In this document: positions 16,006-23,507 of the stretch, piece after piece | Position numbering within the stretch: position 1 is the first letter of the stretch | Layout of the letters: every line of letters starts with the position of its first letter | From: Lachnospiraceae bacterium UBA7160 | GTDB taxonomy: Bacteria > Bacillota > Clostridia > Lachnospirales > Lachnospiraceae | NCBI GenBank assembly: GCA_002491565.1 | Contig: DKWE01000036.1 | Span: forward strand, 1-43,823 | Length of the DNA: 43,823 bases | Reading direction: 5' to 3' | Notes under the pieces: generated by a model | What the model was told of the DNA's origin: nothing | Database searches by the model: none | The model's input: only the letters and a program-made list of their open reading frames with translations | Program-made: the position numbers and the translations under genes

Positions 16006-16251
16006 ATGGCAGTAAAGATCAGACTGAGAAGAATGGGACAGAAGAAGTCTCCTTTCTATAGAATCGTTGTAGCAGATTCCAGATTCCCGAGAGATGGCAG
16101 ATGCATCGAGGAGATCGGTACCTACAACCCGAACACAGATCCGAGCGAATTCAAGATTGACGAGGAGCTCGCTAAGAAGTGGCTGGCGAATGGCGCTCAG
16201 CCGACCGAGGTAGTAGGTAAGCTTTTCAAGGCGGCTGGCATTGAGAAATAA
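16006..16251 (+). CDS. rpsP: 30S ribosomal protein S16
   Basis: This is the 81-residue bS16 of the small ribosomal subunit. The N-terminal AVKIRLRRMGQKKSPFYRIVVADSR-type start, shown here as VKIRLRRMGQKKSPFYRIVV, and the GTYNPNTDP segment identify the family. The ribosome binding site is AGGAGGTG, 8 bases before ATG 16006. khpA follows after 20 bases, the standard arrangement. Confidence 0.97.
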   Translation: MAVKIRLRRMGQKKSPFYRIVVADSRFPRDGRCIEEIGTYNPNTDPSEFKIDEELAKKWLANGAQPTEVVGKLFKAAGIEK

Positions 16252-16271
16252 GCTGGATTAGGGGTGGCGAG

Positions 16272-16502
16272 ATGAAAGAATTAGTAGAAGTAATTGCAAA
16301 ATCTCTAGTCGACAATCCGGACGAAGTCGTTGTCACTGAAAAGGAAAGCGGCAAAGCGCTCGTTCTGGAGCTTAAAGTGGCACCTTCGGATATGGGAAAG
16401 GTGATCGGCAAGCAGGGTCGGATCGCGAAGGCAATCCGGTCTGTTGTAAAGGCTGCAGCATCGAAGGAAGACCAGAAGGTGATTGTAGACATTTTACAGT
16501 AA
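16272..16502 (+). CDS. khpA: KH-domain RNA-binding protein KhpA (YlqC)
   Basis: KhpA is a 76-residue single KH domain that binds RNA, often together with KhpB/EloR, and in streptococci and relatives affects cell elongation and division. The KH signature is VIGKQGRIAKAIR, with the GxxG loop as GKQG. Its position between rpsP and rimM is typical. A good terminator follows, so the first part of the operon may end here. Confidence 0.93.
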   Translation: MKELVEVIAKSLVDNPDEVVVTEKESGKALVLELKVAPSDMGKVIGKQGRIAKAIRSVVKAAASKEDQKVIVDILQ

Positions 16503-16518
16503 CAATGAGGTACGCCGG

Positions 16519-16570
16519 AGTCTGTCCCGGAAGTGAGAGATTGCTTCTTGGACAGGCTCTTTCTTTTCAG
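16519..16570 (+). terminator. Intrinsic terminator between khpA and rimM
   Basis: AGTCTGTCC (16519-16527) pairs with GGACAGGCT (16550-16558), the interior GGAAG pairs with CTTCT, and CTTTCTTTTC follows. A second hairpin, ACTTCCGTC with GACGGAAAGT (16580-16604), lies downstream before rimM. The 194-base gap holds no other signal I can name. Confidence 0.7.
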
Positions 16571-16696
16571 CCGGACAGTACTTCCGTCTTCTGTGACGGA
16601 AAGTGCTCCAAAGGATGCGCACGGACACAGAGGAAAAAGTCCGTTATGCAAATCGCAGCAATGCTGGTATCGGCAAAGAAGAAGGAGATACAAAGA

Positions 16697-17206
16697 ATGG
16701 AGAATCGATTACAAGTAGGTGCAGTGGCTTCGATGCATGGTCTGGCGGGGGAAGTGAAGGTGTTTCCGACAACGGATGACCCGAAGCGCTTCAGGAAACT
16801 GAAGGAAGTCCTGCTGGATACCGGGAAGGAGCTTTTACCGCTTGAGGTGGAACATGTAAAGTTTTTTAAGCAGATGGTAATACTGAAGTTCCGGGGCTAT
16901 GACCGGATTGAGGATGTCCAGTGCTTTAAAGGGAAAAGTCTCTATGTGACGCGGGAAAACGCGGTAGAACTCGCGGAAAATGAATATTTTATCGCGGATC
17001 TGATCGGTATGACGGTCGAGCTGGAGGACGGGAGCATCCTTGGGACGCTGACGGATGTAATCGCAACCGGGGCAAATGATGTCTACGAGGTGCGCAGGAA
17101 GGACGGGAAAAGTGTGCTGATTCCTGCCATCCGTTCCTGCATCCTTGCGGTGGATGTGGAGCAGAGCCGCATGCGTGTTCATCTGCTGGAGGGGCTGATG
17201 GAATGA
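16697..17206 (+). CDS. rimM: Ribosome maturation factor RimM
   Basis: RimM helps assemble the 3' major domain of the 30S subunit by binding S19. The 169-residue protein has the RimM N-terminal beta-barrel (VGAVASMHGLAGEVKVFPTTDD) and the C-terminal PRC barrel (YFIADLIGMTV ... GANDVYEV ... LIPAIRSCIL). The frame is open upstream to 16505, but ATG 16697 is chosen because AAGGAG is 9 bases before it and family members begin here. trmD overlaps the last four bases (ATGA). Confidence 0.95.
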   Translation: MENRLQVGAVASMHGLAGEVKVFPTTDDPKRFRKLKEVLLDTGKELLPLEVEHVKFFKQMVILKFRGYDRIEDVQCFKGKSLYVTRENAVELAENEYFIADLIGMTVELEDGSILGTLTDVIATGANDVYEVRRKDGKSVLIPAIRSCILAVDVEQSRMRVHLLEGLME

Positions 17207-18009
17207 ATTTTTATGTGATGACGCTGTTTCCGGAGATGATTGAGAGCGGAATGCATACCAGTATTACGGGACGGGCAATGGCAAAGGGGCTGCTTTCTCT
17301 GACTACGGTGAATATCCGTGATTTTTCAACGCGGGGTGACGGCAGAATTGACGATTATCCGTATGGCGGCGGAGCCGGCATGGTGATGCAGGCGGAGCCG
17401 GTGTACCGCGCGTATGAGCATGTTGTGAACTGCATCGGGCATCGCCCGCGGCTGGTTTATCTGACCCCGCAGGGGAGCGTGTTTCATCAGCAGATGGCAA
17501 AGGAGTTTGCGAGGGAGGAAGATCTCGTATTCTTGTGTGGCCACTATGAAGGAATCGATGAGCGCGTCCTCGATGAGATTGCGACGGACTATGTTTCGAT
17601 CGGCGACTATGTGCTGACAGGGGGAGAACTGCCGTCGATGGTGATGATGGATGCGATTGCGCGGATGGTTCCGGGGGTCCTGAGCAATCAGGAGTCCGGG
17701 GAGACGGAGACCTTTTCCGGAAATCTGCTGGAATATCCGCAGTACAGCCGTCCGGAACTGTGGCATGACTCTGCAGTACCTCCGGTGCTGCTGTCAGGAC
17801 ACCATGGGAATGTGGACCGCTGGCGGCGTGACCAGGCCTTGTACCGGACCTTAAAGAACCGCCCGGATCTGCTGCCCGGCGTGGAGCTGGATAAAAAAGA
17901 TCGGAAATTCCTGAGGGAGCTTGCAGATACAGCACCGGAGCCTTATTCGGTTGTGGAAGAGGAGAAGGAATTTCTGCGAAAACTGCTTGCAAAACATGAC
18001 AAAGCATGA
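17203..18009 (+). CDS. trmD: tRNA (guanine-37-N1)-methyltransferase TrmD
   Basis: TrmD methylates G37 next to the anticodon with S-adenosylmethionine, preventing frameshifts. The protein begins MNFYVMTLFPEMIESGM and carries the trefoil-knot SAM site: GHYEGIDERV near residue 110 and SIGDYVLTGGELP near residue 128. GGGAGMVMQ near residue 50 is also a family motif. At 268 residues it is a little longer than E. coli TrmD because of a C-terminal extension. It overlaps rimM by four bases. A promoter for rplS lies within its last codons. Confidence 0.97.
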   Translation: MNFYVMTLFPEMIESGMHTSITGRAMAKGLLSLTTVNIRDFSTRGDGRIDDYPYGGGAGMVMQAEPVYRAYEHVVNCIGHRPRLVYLTPQGSVFHQQMAKEFAREEDLVFLCGHYEGIDERVLDEIATDYVSIGDYVLTGGELPSMVMMDAIARMVPGVLSNQESGETETFSGNLLEYPQYSRPELWHDSAVPPVLLSGHHGNVDRWRRDQALYRTLKNRPDLLPGVELDKKDRKFLRELADTAPEPYSVVEEEKEFLRKLLAKHDKA

Positions 18010-18015
18010 TAAAAT
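17987..18015 (+). promoter_or_regulatory. Candidate rplS promoter at the end of trmD
   Basis: TTGCAA (17987-17992), 17 bases and TAAAAT (18010-18015) would start transcription near 18022, giving rplS a leader of about 115 bases. The leader has G/C-rich complementary segments (GCGGG with CCCGG near 18064-18092). Rfam describes an L19 leader family in low-GC Gram-positives; membership here is only suggested by position. Confidence 0.45.
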
Positions 18016-18138
18016 AAAACACGTTGTGAGAAAGAGATGGTCCGCTGTTACAGAGCTTCAGGTGCGGGAAGCAGGAAATGCGCAAGCCCGGCTGCAGACA
18101 AGCGTAATATGAACATCCGAATATGAAGGAGGAACACA

Positions 18139-18486
18139 ATGAACGACATTATTAAAAGCATTGAAGCTGCTCAGATGAAGGCGGAGGTTCCGCAGTTTCG
18201 GGTTGGCGACACCGTAAAGGTTTACGGCAAGATCAAAGAGGGAAACCGCGAGAGAATTCAGGTATTCGAGGGCATCGTGATGAAGGTGCAGGGCGGCAGT
18301 GTCCGCGCGACATTCACGGTCCGGAAGAATTCGAACGGCGTTGGCGTAGAGAAGACATGGCCGCTGCATTCTCCGTCCGTTGAGAAGGTTGAAGTCGTAA
18401 GACACGGTAAAGTAAGACGTGCGAAACTGAACTACCTGCGCGGACGCGTCGGAAAGAGCGCTAAGGTGAAAGAGCTTGTAAAATAA
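18139..18486 (+). CDS. rplS: 50S ribosomal protein L19
   Basis: This 115-residue protein is bL19, at the 30S-50S interface. Motifs include FRVGDTVKVYGKIKEG near residue 22, RIQVFEGIVMKVQGG, and the C-terminal VRHGKVRRAKLNYLRGRVGKSAKV in shortened form as RRAKLNYLRGRVGKSAK. The ribosome binding site is AAGGAGG before ATG 18139. It has its own candidate promoter and is followed by a strong terminator. Confidence 0.97.
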   Translation: MNDIIKSIEAAQMKAEVPQFRVGDTVKVYGKIKEGNRERIQVFEGIVMKVQGGSVRATFTVRKNSNGVGVEKTWPLHSPSVEKVEVVRHGKVRRAKLNYLRGRVGKSAKVKELVK

Positions 18487-18496
18487 TGGATTCGTT

Positions 18497-18537
18497 CAGG
18501 GACAAGTACATCGTGTATATTGTCCCTGTTTGCGTTT
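18497..18537 (+). terminator. Intrinsic terminator after rplS
   Basis: CAGGGACAA (18497-18505) pairs perfectly with TTGTCCCTG (18520-18528), with an inner TACA/TGTA pair closing the loop, and TTTGCGTTT follows. It begins 10 bases after the stop codon and separates the ribosomal genes from the signal peptidase cluster. Confidence 0.75.
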
Positions 18538-18601
18538 CCGGAAGCAATATCCAGGCCGTCCGGGCTGCGGTCGGCTGTTCTTTGAAAAGAAAGGATCCTG
18601 A

Positions 18602-19219
18602 ATGAAAAGAAAACACAGGCATTCCTCCCATTATCCGGAGACAGAGCCGGACTATACACCGTCTGCTGCTCCTGTTCCGGTAAAGCGGTCGATTCTGAAA
18701 AATGTCCTTCTCTGGGCGTTCGAGATTCTGGTGGTCATCTTATTTGCTTATGTGCTTGTCTATTTTTTTGGATTATCGCGCACCAATGTCGGGCAGTCTA
18801 TGGATGTGACACTCTCCGGGGGCGATACGGTCCTGCTGAACGTGCTCGCTTATCAGATCGGTTCGCCAGAGCGCGGCGATGTGATTGCGTTCAAGCCAAA
18901 CGGCAGCAGTTCGAGTCACTCCAGTATCAAGCGTGTCATTGGCCTGCCGGGGGAGACCGTGGAAATCAGGGATGGCATGATTTATATTGATGGAGAGGTA
19001 TATCTGGAACAGAAAGATTATCCGGTCATCACAAATCCCGGAATGGCTGCAGACGGAATCAAGCTTGGAAGCAAGGAATATGTTGTCCTTGGCGATAACC
19101 GGAATAACAGCGTGGACAGCCGTTTTGCGGATGTGGGAGTTGTGAAGAGCTCCTATATTGAAGGGCGCGTCTGGTTTGTGCTGTTCCCTGCGGAACACCG
19201 GGGATTTTTGAAGGATTGA
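18602..19219 (+). CDS. lepB: Signal peptidase I (first of four)
   Basis: Signal peptidase I removes signal peptides from exported proteins at the outer face of the membrane. The 205-residue protein has a 33-residue basic and proline-rich cytosolic tail, one membrane segment at about 34-56, the catalytic serine Ser66 in GQSMDVTL, the catalytic lysine Lys110 in SSIKRVIGLPGE, and the conserved GDNRNNSVDSR box near residue 160. The usual proline after the catalytic Ser-Met (SMxPTL) is a valine here. It precedes rbgA by 27 bases. It is more distant from the other three copies in the window than the second and third are from each other. Confidence 0.93.
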   Translation: MKRKHRHSSHYPETEPDYTPSAAPVPVKRSILKNVLLWAFEILVVILFAYVLVYFFGLSRTNVGQSMDVTLSGGDTVLLNVLAYQIGSPERGDVIAFKPNGSSSSHSSIKRVIGLPGETVEIRDGMIYIDGEVYLEQKDYPVITNPGMAADGIKLGSKEYVVLGDNRNNSVDSRFADVGVVKSSYIEGRVWFVLFPAEHRGFLKD

Positions 19220-19246
19220 GAAGCATTATAGAGCGGGTGGTGAATC

Positions 19247-20149
19247 ATGAATTATCAGTGGTATCCAGGCCATATGACGAAGGCGAAGCGGGCGATGCAG
19301 GAGGATATCCGGCTGATCGATCTGGTAATAGAGATTCTGGATGCACGCGCGCCGCAGTCGAGCCGCAATCCGGACATCGATGAGCTGGCCAAAAACAAGG
19401 CGCGTCTGGTGCTCATGAACAAGGCAGATCTGGCCGACGCGCAGCAAAATCAAGCGTGGTGCGCATATTTCAGAGAGCAGGGAATCCATGCGGCGGCGGT
19501 AAACGCGCGCAGCGGCAGCGGGCTCAAGAAGATACAGGAGACGATCCGGGAGGCCTGCAGGGAGAAAATTGAGCGTGACCGGAAGCGCGGGATCAAGAAC
19601 CGTCCGGTGCGCGCGATGGTGGTCGGTATTCCGAATGCTGGAAAGTCTACTTTTATCAATTCCTTAGCCGGAAAGGCATGCGCGAAGACCGGGGACCGGC
19701 CGGGTGTCACCAAAGGAAAGCAGTGGATCCGGCTGAATAAGGAAGTAGAGCTGCTGGACACACCGGGGATCCTCTGGCCGAAGTTTGAGGATCAGATGAC
19801 TGGGCTGCGGCTGGCAGTCATTGGCTCTATTCGCGAGGAGATCCTGCAGCCGGAGGAGCTGGCACTGTGGCTGATCGGATACCTGCGAAATGCGTATGCG
19901 GGTGTGCTCGGCACACGTTATCGCCTCGCAGAAGAAGGAAGCGATCTGGAGCTGCTCTCTGGCATCGCTGCCGCGCGCGGCAGTCTGCAAAAGGGAGGGC
20001 TTCCGGACTATCCGCGTGCGGCGGCCCTGCTGCTGGAGGATTTCCGCAGCGGACGACTGGGACGGGTGACGCTGGAGCAGCAGATGCCGGCGATTTCTGA
20101 TAACAAGCCGGCGGGTAAAGGGTTAATAGAAAGTGGTGAATGCAAATGA
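19247..20149 (+). CDS. rbgA: Ribosome biogenesis GTPase RbgA (YlqF)
   Basis: RbgA is needed late in 50S subunit assembly. The 300-residue protein starts with the family signature YQWYPGHMTKAKR and has a circularly permuted G domain: NKAD (G4) at 58-61 comes before GIPNAGKST (G1) at 127-135 and DTPGILWPK (G3). A C-terminal helical domain follows. It sits near rplS and rnhB, as in B. subtilis (rplS-ylqF-rnhB), but here signal peptidase genes flank it on both sides. Its stop codon overlaps the start of the next gene (ATGA). Confidence 0.95.
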   Translation: MNYQWYPGHMTKAKRAMQEDIRLIDLVIEILDARAPQSSRNPDIDELAKNKARLVLMNKADLADAQQNQAWCAYFREQGIHAAAVNARSGSGLKKIQETIREACREKIERDRKRGIKNRPVRAMVVGIPNAGKSTFINSLAGKACAKTGDRPGVTKGKQWIRLNKEVELLDTPGILWPKFEDQMTGLRLAVIGSIREEILQPEELALWLIGYLRNAYAGVLGTRYRLAEEGSDLELLSGIAAARGSLQKGGLPDYPRAAALLLEDFRSGRLGRVTLEQQMPAISDNKPAGKGLIESGECK

Positions 20150-20745
20150 GTGAACAAACGAAACAGGTGAAAAAGCCATTCGACATGAAGAAAGAGATTT
20201 TGAGTTGGGTCGTTTACATTCTGTTTGGTCTCGTATTAGCTTACGCACTGGTCGGCTTTGTCGGACAGCGGACGTGCGTGGATGGCGAGTCTATGATGAA
20301 TACACTAAACGATGGAGACAATCTGATCGTGGATAAGCTGTCGTACCGGTTTTCTGACCCGGAACGTTTTGATATCATTGTGTTTCCACCTTATGTCGAT
20401 AAGTATAATTCACTCTGGCCATTTGGAGTTGGAGATATCTATATAAAGCGGATCATTGGCCTGCCGGGAGAAACGATCCAGATTGATGAGAACGGTACAA
20501 TTTACATCGACGGAGAGGTGCTGGAAGAAGACTATGGTGCGGAAACAATCAAAAAGCCAGGCAGAGCAAGCGAACCGATTACACTCGGAGAGGATGAGTA
20601 TTTTGTGATGGGTGATAACCGGAATAACAGTACTGACAGCCGCTCTGAGAGGGTTGGCAATGTAAACCGCGCTCAGATCATCGGCCGCGCGTGGGCACGC
20701 ATCTGGCCATTGTCGGAGATTGGTTTTCTGAAGCATGGCAGGTAA
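20146..20745 (+). CDS. lepB: Signal peptidase I (second of four)
   Basis: The 199-residue protein has a short basic N-terminus, a membrane segment at about 21-40, Ser49 in GESMMNTL and Lys101 in YIKRIIGLPGE, plus the GDNRNNSTDSR box. The start is taken as ATG 20146 (MSEQ) because the next paralogue at 20772 has the same start and the same upstream AAAGTGGTGAA; an ATG two codons earlier is in frame. It is about 84 percent identical over its length to the next copy (counted by eye), with the most change in the N-terminal 45 residues. The SMMNTL motif lacks the usual proline. Confidence 0.93.
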   Translation: MSEQTKQVKKPFDMKKEILSWVVYILFGLVLAYALVGFVGQRTCVDGESMMNTLNDGDNLIVDKLSYRFSDPERFDIIVFPPYVDKYNSLWPFGVGDIYIKRIIGLPGETIQIDENGTIYIDGEVLEEDYGAETIKKPGRASEPITLGEDEYFVMGDNRNNSTDSRSERVGNVNRAQIIGRAWARIWPLSEIGFLKHGR

Positions 20746-20771
20746 GCAATACGAGAAAGTGGTGAAGGCAA

Positions 20772-21368
20772 ATGAGTGAACAAAAAAAGCAAGAGGAAAA
20801 GCCCATGGATCTGAAAAAGGAAATTCTGAGCTGGGTAATCTATATCGTGTTTGTACTTGTGCTGACCTATCTGATTATCGGTTTTGTCGGACAGCGGACG
20901 CGTGTAGACGGCAAATCCATGATGAATACGCTGAGCGATGGCGACAATCTGATTGTAGAAAAGCTTTCGTACCGGTTCTCTGACCCGGAGCGCTTCGATA
21001 TCATTGTGTTCCCGCCGTATGTCGAAAAGTACAATCCGCTCTGGCCGTTTGGCATTGGGGATATCTATATCAAGCGGATTATTGGTCTGCCGGGAGAGAC
21101 AATCCAGATTGATGAGGATGGCAACATCTATATTGATGGAGAATTGCTTGAAGAGAACTATGGCGCGGAGACGATCCAGAATCCGGGCCGGGCGAGAGAG
21201 CCGATTACGCTCGGAGAGGATGAGTATTTCGTGATGGGGGACAACCGGAATCACAGCAAGGACAGCCGTTCCGAGGAAGTCGGAAATGTAAACCGCGCAC
21301 AGATTATCGGCCGCGCGTGGGTGCGCATCTGGCCGCTGTCAGAGATCGGTTTCCTGAAGCATCAGTAA
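20772..21368 (+). CDS. lepB: Signal peptidase I (third of four), tandem duplicate
   Basis: This 198-residue protein is a close tandem duplicate of the preceding gene, with Ser49 in GKSMMNTL, Lys101 in YIKRIIGLPGE and GDNRNHSKDSR. The duplication extends into the ribosome binding region: both genes follow AAAGTGGTGAA and begin ATGAGTGAACAA. Substitutions are concentrated in the tail and membrane segment, with the catalytic half nearly unchanged, which suggests both copies are active enzymes. The next gene begins 10 bases after the stop. Confidence 0.93.
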   Translation: MSEQKKQEEKPMDLKKEILSWVIYIVFVLVLTYLIIGFVGQRTRVDGKSMMNTLSDGDNLIVEKLSYRFSDPERFDIIVFPPYVEKYNPLWPFGIGDIYIKRIIGLPGETIQIDEDGNIYIDGELLEENYGAETIQNPGRAREPITLGEDEYFVMGDNRNHSKDSRSEEVGNVNRAQIIGRAWVRIWPLSEIGFLKHQ

Positions 21369-21378
21369 GGAACAATCA

Positions 21379-21924
21379 ATGAAAAGCAAAAAGCCGCGGA
21401 GTGCGGTCCGGGAGTTTATCAGCTGGATCTTGTATCTGGCTGTGCTGATCGTTCTGATTTTTCTGGTTGTACATTTTGTGGGTGAGCGCACAGTGGTCAG
21501 CGGAGATTCCATGACACCGACACTCATGGACGGGGACAATCTGATTGTCGACAAGATCACTTATCGTTTTATGGAGCCAAGCCGGTATGATATTGTTGTC
21601 TTTCCGTTTCAGTACCAGGAGGACACCTTTTATATCAAACGCATTATCGGATTGCCAGGCGAGACGGTGCAGATTTATGAAGGAGCTGTCTATATTAATG
21701 GAAAGCTTCTGAAGGACAGCTATGGCTTTGAACAGATACGGAATCCTGGCCTGGCTTCGGAGGCCGTGACACTTGGAGAAGATGAGTACTTTGTGTTGGG
21801 AGACAACCGGAACAACAGCGCAGACAGCCGGGAACCAAGTGTTGGCAACATCAAAAAGAGCGATATCACCGGCCGCGCATTCGCGCGGATCTGGCCGCTG
21901 ACCGCTGCAGGGCTGCTGGACTAA
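21379..21924 (+). CDS. lepB: Signal peptidase I (fourth of four)
   Basis: At 181 residues this is the shortest copy. It has a basic start (MKSKKPRSAVREF), a membrane segment at about 14-34, Ser44 in the canonical SGDSMTPTL, Lys87 in YIKRIIGLPGE and the GDNRNNSADSR box. It lacks the KYNxLWPFGxGD insertion shared by copies two and three, and it alone keeps the canonical SMxPTL motif, so it may be the ancestral type. It follows the third copy by 10 bases with a weak ribosome binding site. A 6-bp GTACAA/TTGTAC dyad lies at 21980-21997, before rnhB. Confidence 0.93.
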   Translation: MKSKKPRSAVREFISWILYLAVLIVLIFLVVHFVGERTVVSGDSMTPTLMDGDNLIVDKITYRFMEPSRYDIVVFPFQYQEDTFYIKRIIGLPGETVQIYEGAVYINGKLLKDSYGFEQIRNPGLASEAVTLGEDEYFVLGDNRNNSADSREPSVGNIKKSDITGRAFARIWPLTAAGLLD

Positions 21925-22034
21925 GAGAACGAACCAGGACAATCCTGCAGAGTGTTTTAGCCGCTGAACCAGGAAAAGTGTACAAGAGTCATTGTACGTT
22001 CGAAGCGTGGAACAGATACGCCAGGAGAGGAACC

Positions 22035-22796
22035 ATGAAAAAAATAGCGGAGATAAGGGAAGAGTTCGCGCATGCTTCGGAGGCGGAGCTGACGCGGCTC
22101 TTTGCGCAGTATGAGATGGATGAGCGGGCCGGTGTACGCGCGGTGATCGCTTCGTGCCATAAGAAGCTTGAAAAGCTGGAGAAGGAGCGCGAACGGCTGG
22201 AGACGATGCGGATCTATGAGCATCAGTATGAGCAAACAGGGCTGGTCTGCGGGGTTGATGAAGCGGGACGCGGACCATTGGCAGGACCGGTTGTTGCAGG
22301 TGCAGTGATCTTACCGGTGAACTGTGAAATCCTCTATCTGAATGATTCAAAGCAGCTCTCCGAAAAGCGCCGGGAGGAGCTGTACGATGAGATACGGGAA
22401 AAGGCAGTTGCCTGTGGTGTTGGCATTGTAGGGCCAGAGCGGATTGATGAGATTAATATTTTGCAGGCTACCTATGAAGCGATGCGGGAGGCAATCGCAG
22501 CACTTAACCCGCAGCCGGACGTGTTGCTGAATGACGCAGTGCGCATTCCCGGAATCGCTCTCCGGCAGGTGCCGATCATCGGCGGGGATGCGAAAAGTCT
22601 CTCTATTGCGGCAGCCAGCGTGCTGGCGAAGGTGACGAGGGACCGGATGATGCGGGAATACGACCGGGAAATGCCGGAATATGGCTTTGCGGCGCACAAA
22701 GGCTATGGTTCCGCAGCGCATTTTGAGGCGATCCGAAAATACGGGTTGTCCCCGATTCACCGCCGGAGCTTTTTGAAAAAAATGGAGGAACTGTGA
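22035..22796 (+). CDS. rnhB: Ribonuclease HII
   Basis: RNase HII cuts the RNA strand of RNA-DNA hybrids and removes single ribonucleotides from DNA. The 253-residue protein has an N-terminal helical extension of about 65 residues, as in Bacillus RNase HII, then the catalytic core with GVDEAGRGPLAGP (Asp75 and Glu76), LNDSKQLSEKRR, and a third acidic residue in the VLLNDA region. The frame is open to 21978, but ATG 22035 follows AGGAGAGG and matches relatives. It keeps the usual order after rbgA and before yraN. Confidence 0.95.
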   Translation: MKKIAEIREEFAHASEAELTRLFAQYEMDERAGVRAVIASCHKKLEKLEKERERLETMRIYEHQYEQTGLVCGVDEAGRGPLAGPVVAGAVILPVNCEILYLNDSKQLSEKRREELYDEIREKAVACGVGIVGPERIDEINILQATYEAMREAIAALNPQPDVLLNDAVRIPGIALRQVPIIGGDAKSLSIAAASVLAKVTRDRMMREYDREMPEYGFAAHKGYGSAAHFEAIRKYGLSPIHRRSFLKKMEEL

Positions 22797-22936
22797 ATCC
22801 CACGGCGGTACGGTGCCGTCAAAAATCGTTGCAGATGAAAAGCATCAAGACCAGCATGGCCGTGAGCAGTAACCGTGCAGCAGTGCGGGTGCTGCGTGAG
22901 AGGAATGTCCTGGGGAGAGAGCCGGGAAAAGGAAGC

Positions 22937-23305
22937 ATGAATAAGAGAAGACTGGGCGCTGTGTATGAGCAGGCAGCAGCTGAGTTTCTGCGAGAACAGG
23001 GATATAGCGTTCTGGAAAGCAATTACCGGTGTCGGCAGGGAGAGATCGATCTGGTGGCGCGCGAAGGACGATATCTGGTGTTTGTGGAGGTAAAGTACCG
23101 AAAAAACAGCCGGTTTGGAGAAGGCGAATATGCAGTGGATGCACGGAAGCAGAAGCGCATCAGCCAGGCTGCGCGGTGGTATCTTGTCGTACACAAGATG
23201 CCGGAGGATACCGCTTGCAGATTTGATGTCGTGGCAATCGCAGGGCAGGACATTACGCTGATCCGGGATGCGTTTGAATTTGCAGGAACTGCCGGGCTTT
23301 ACTGA
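22937..23305 (+). CDS. yraN: YraN family (UPF0102) putative endonuclease
   Basis: The 122-residue protein is a YraN/UPF0102 member, a Holliday-junction-resolvase-like fold with no firmly proven role. It shows the PD-(D/E)xK type residues: GEIDLV with Asp38 and VEVKYR with Glu51 and Lys53. An in-frame GTG at 22793 overlaps the rnhB stop and would add 48 residues of basic, unconserved sequence; ATG 22937, behind AAAAGGAAGC, is preferred. It follows rnhB as in many bacteria. Confidence 0.9.
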   Translation: MNKRRLGAVYEQAAAEFLREQGYSVLESNYRCRQGEIDLVAREGRYLVFVEVKYRKNSRFGEGEYAVDARKQKRISQAARWYLVVHKMPEDTACRFDVVAIAGQDITLIRDAFEFAGTAGLY

Positions 23306-23507
23306 TGTTTTGGACTTGGAAAGGGAGGGCCGGCAAAATTCCGCCGGATTTTCAGCCGGCAATGGGTTTTGCGGAATAGGAATGGGCTTGGACACTCGGC
23401 GCCTGGGAGCCGTTGGCAGGGAAAGACCGCAGCAGGAGGCGGCTGTGCGGGCAGCGCGGGGATGATATGCTGACTGATGATGGTGTAAGAGAGGAGGAGG
23501 GAAAGGG

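Noticed and set aside
22793..22936. A GTG start overlapping the rnhB stop that would extend YraN by 48 residues
   Set aside because: The extension is basic and unconserved in character, and a ribosome binding site stands before the ATG at 22937 where family members begin.
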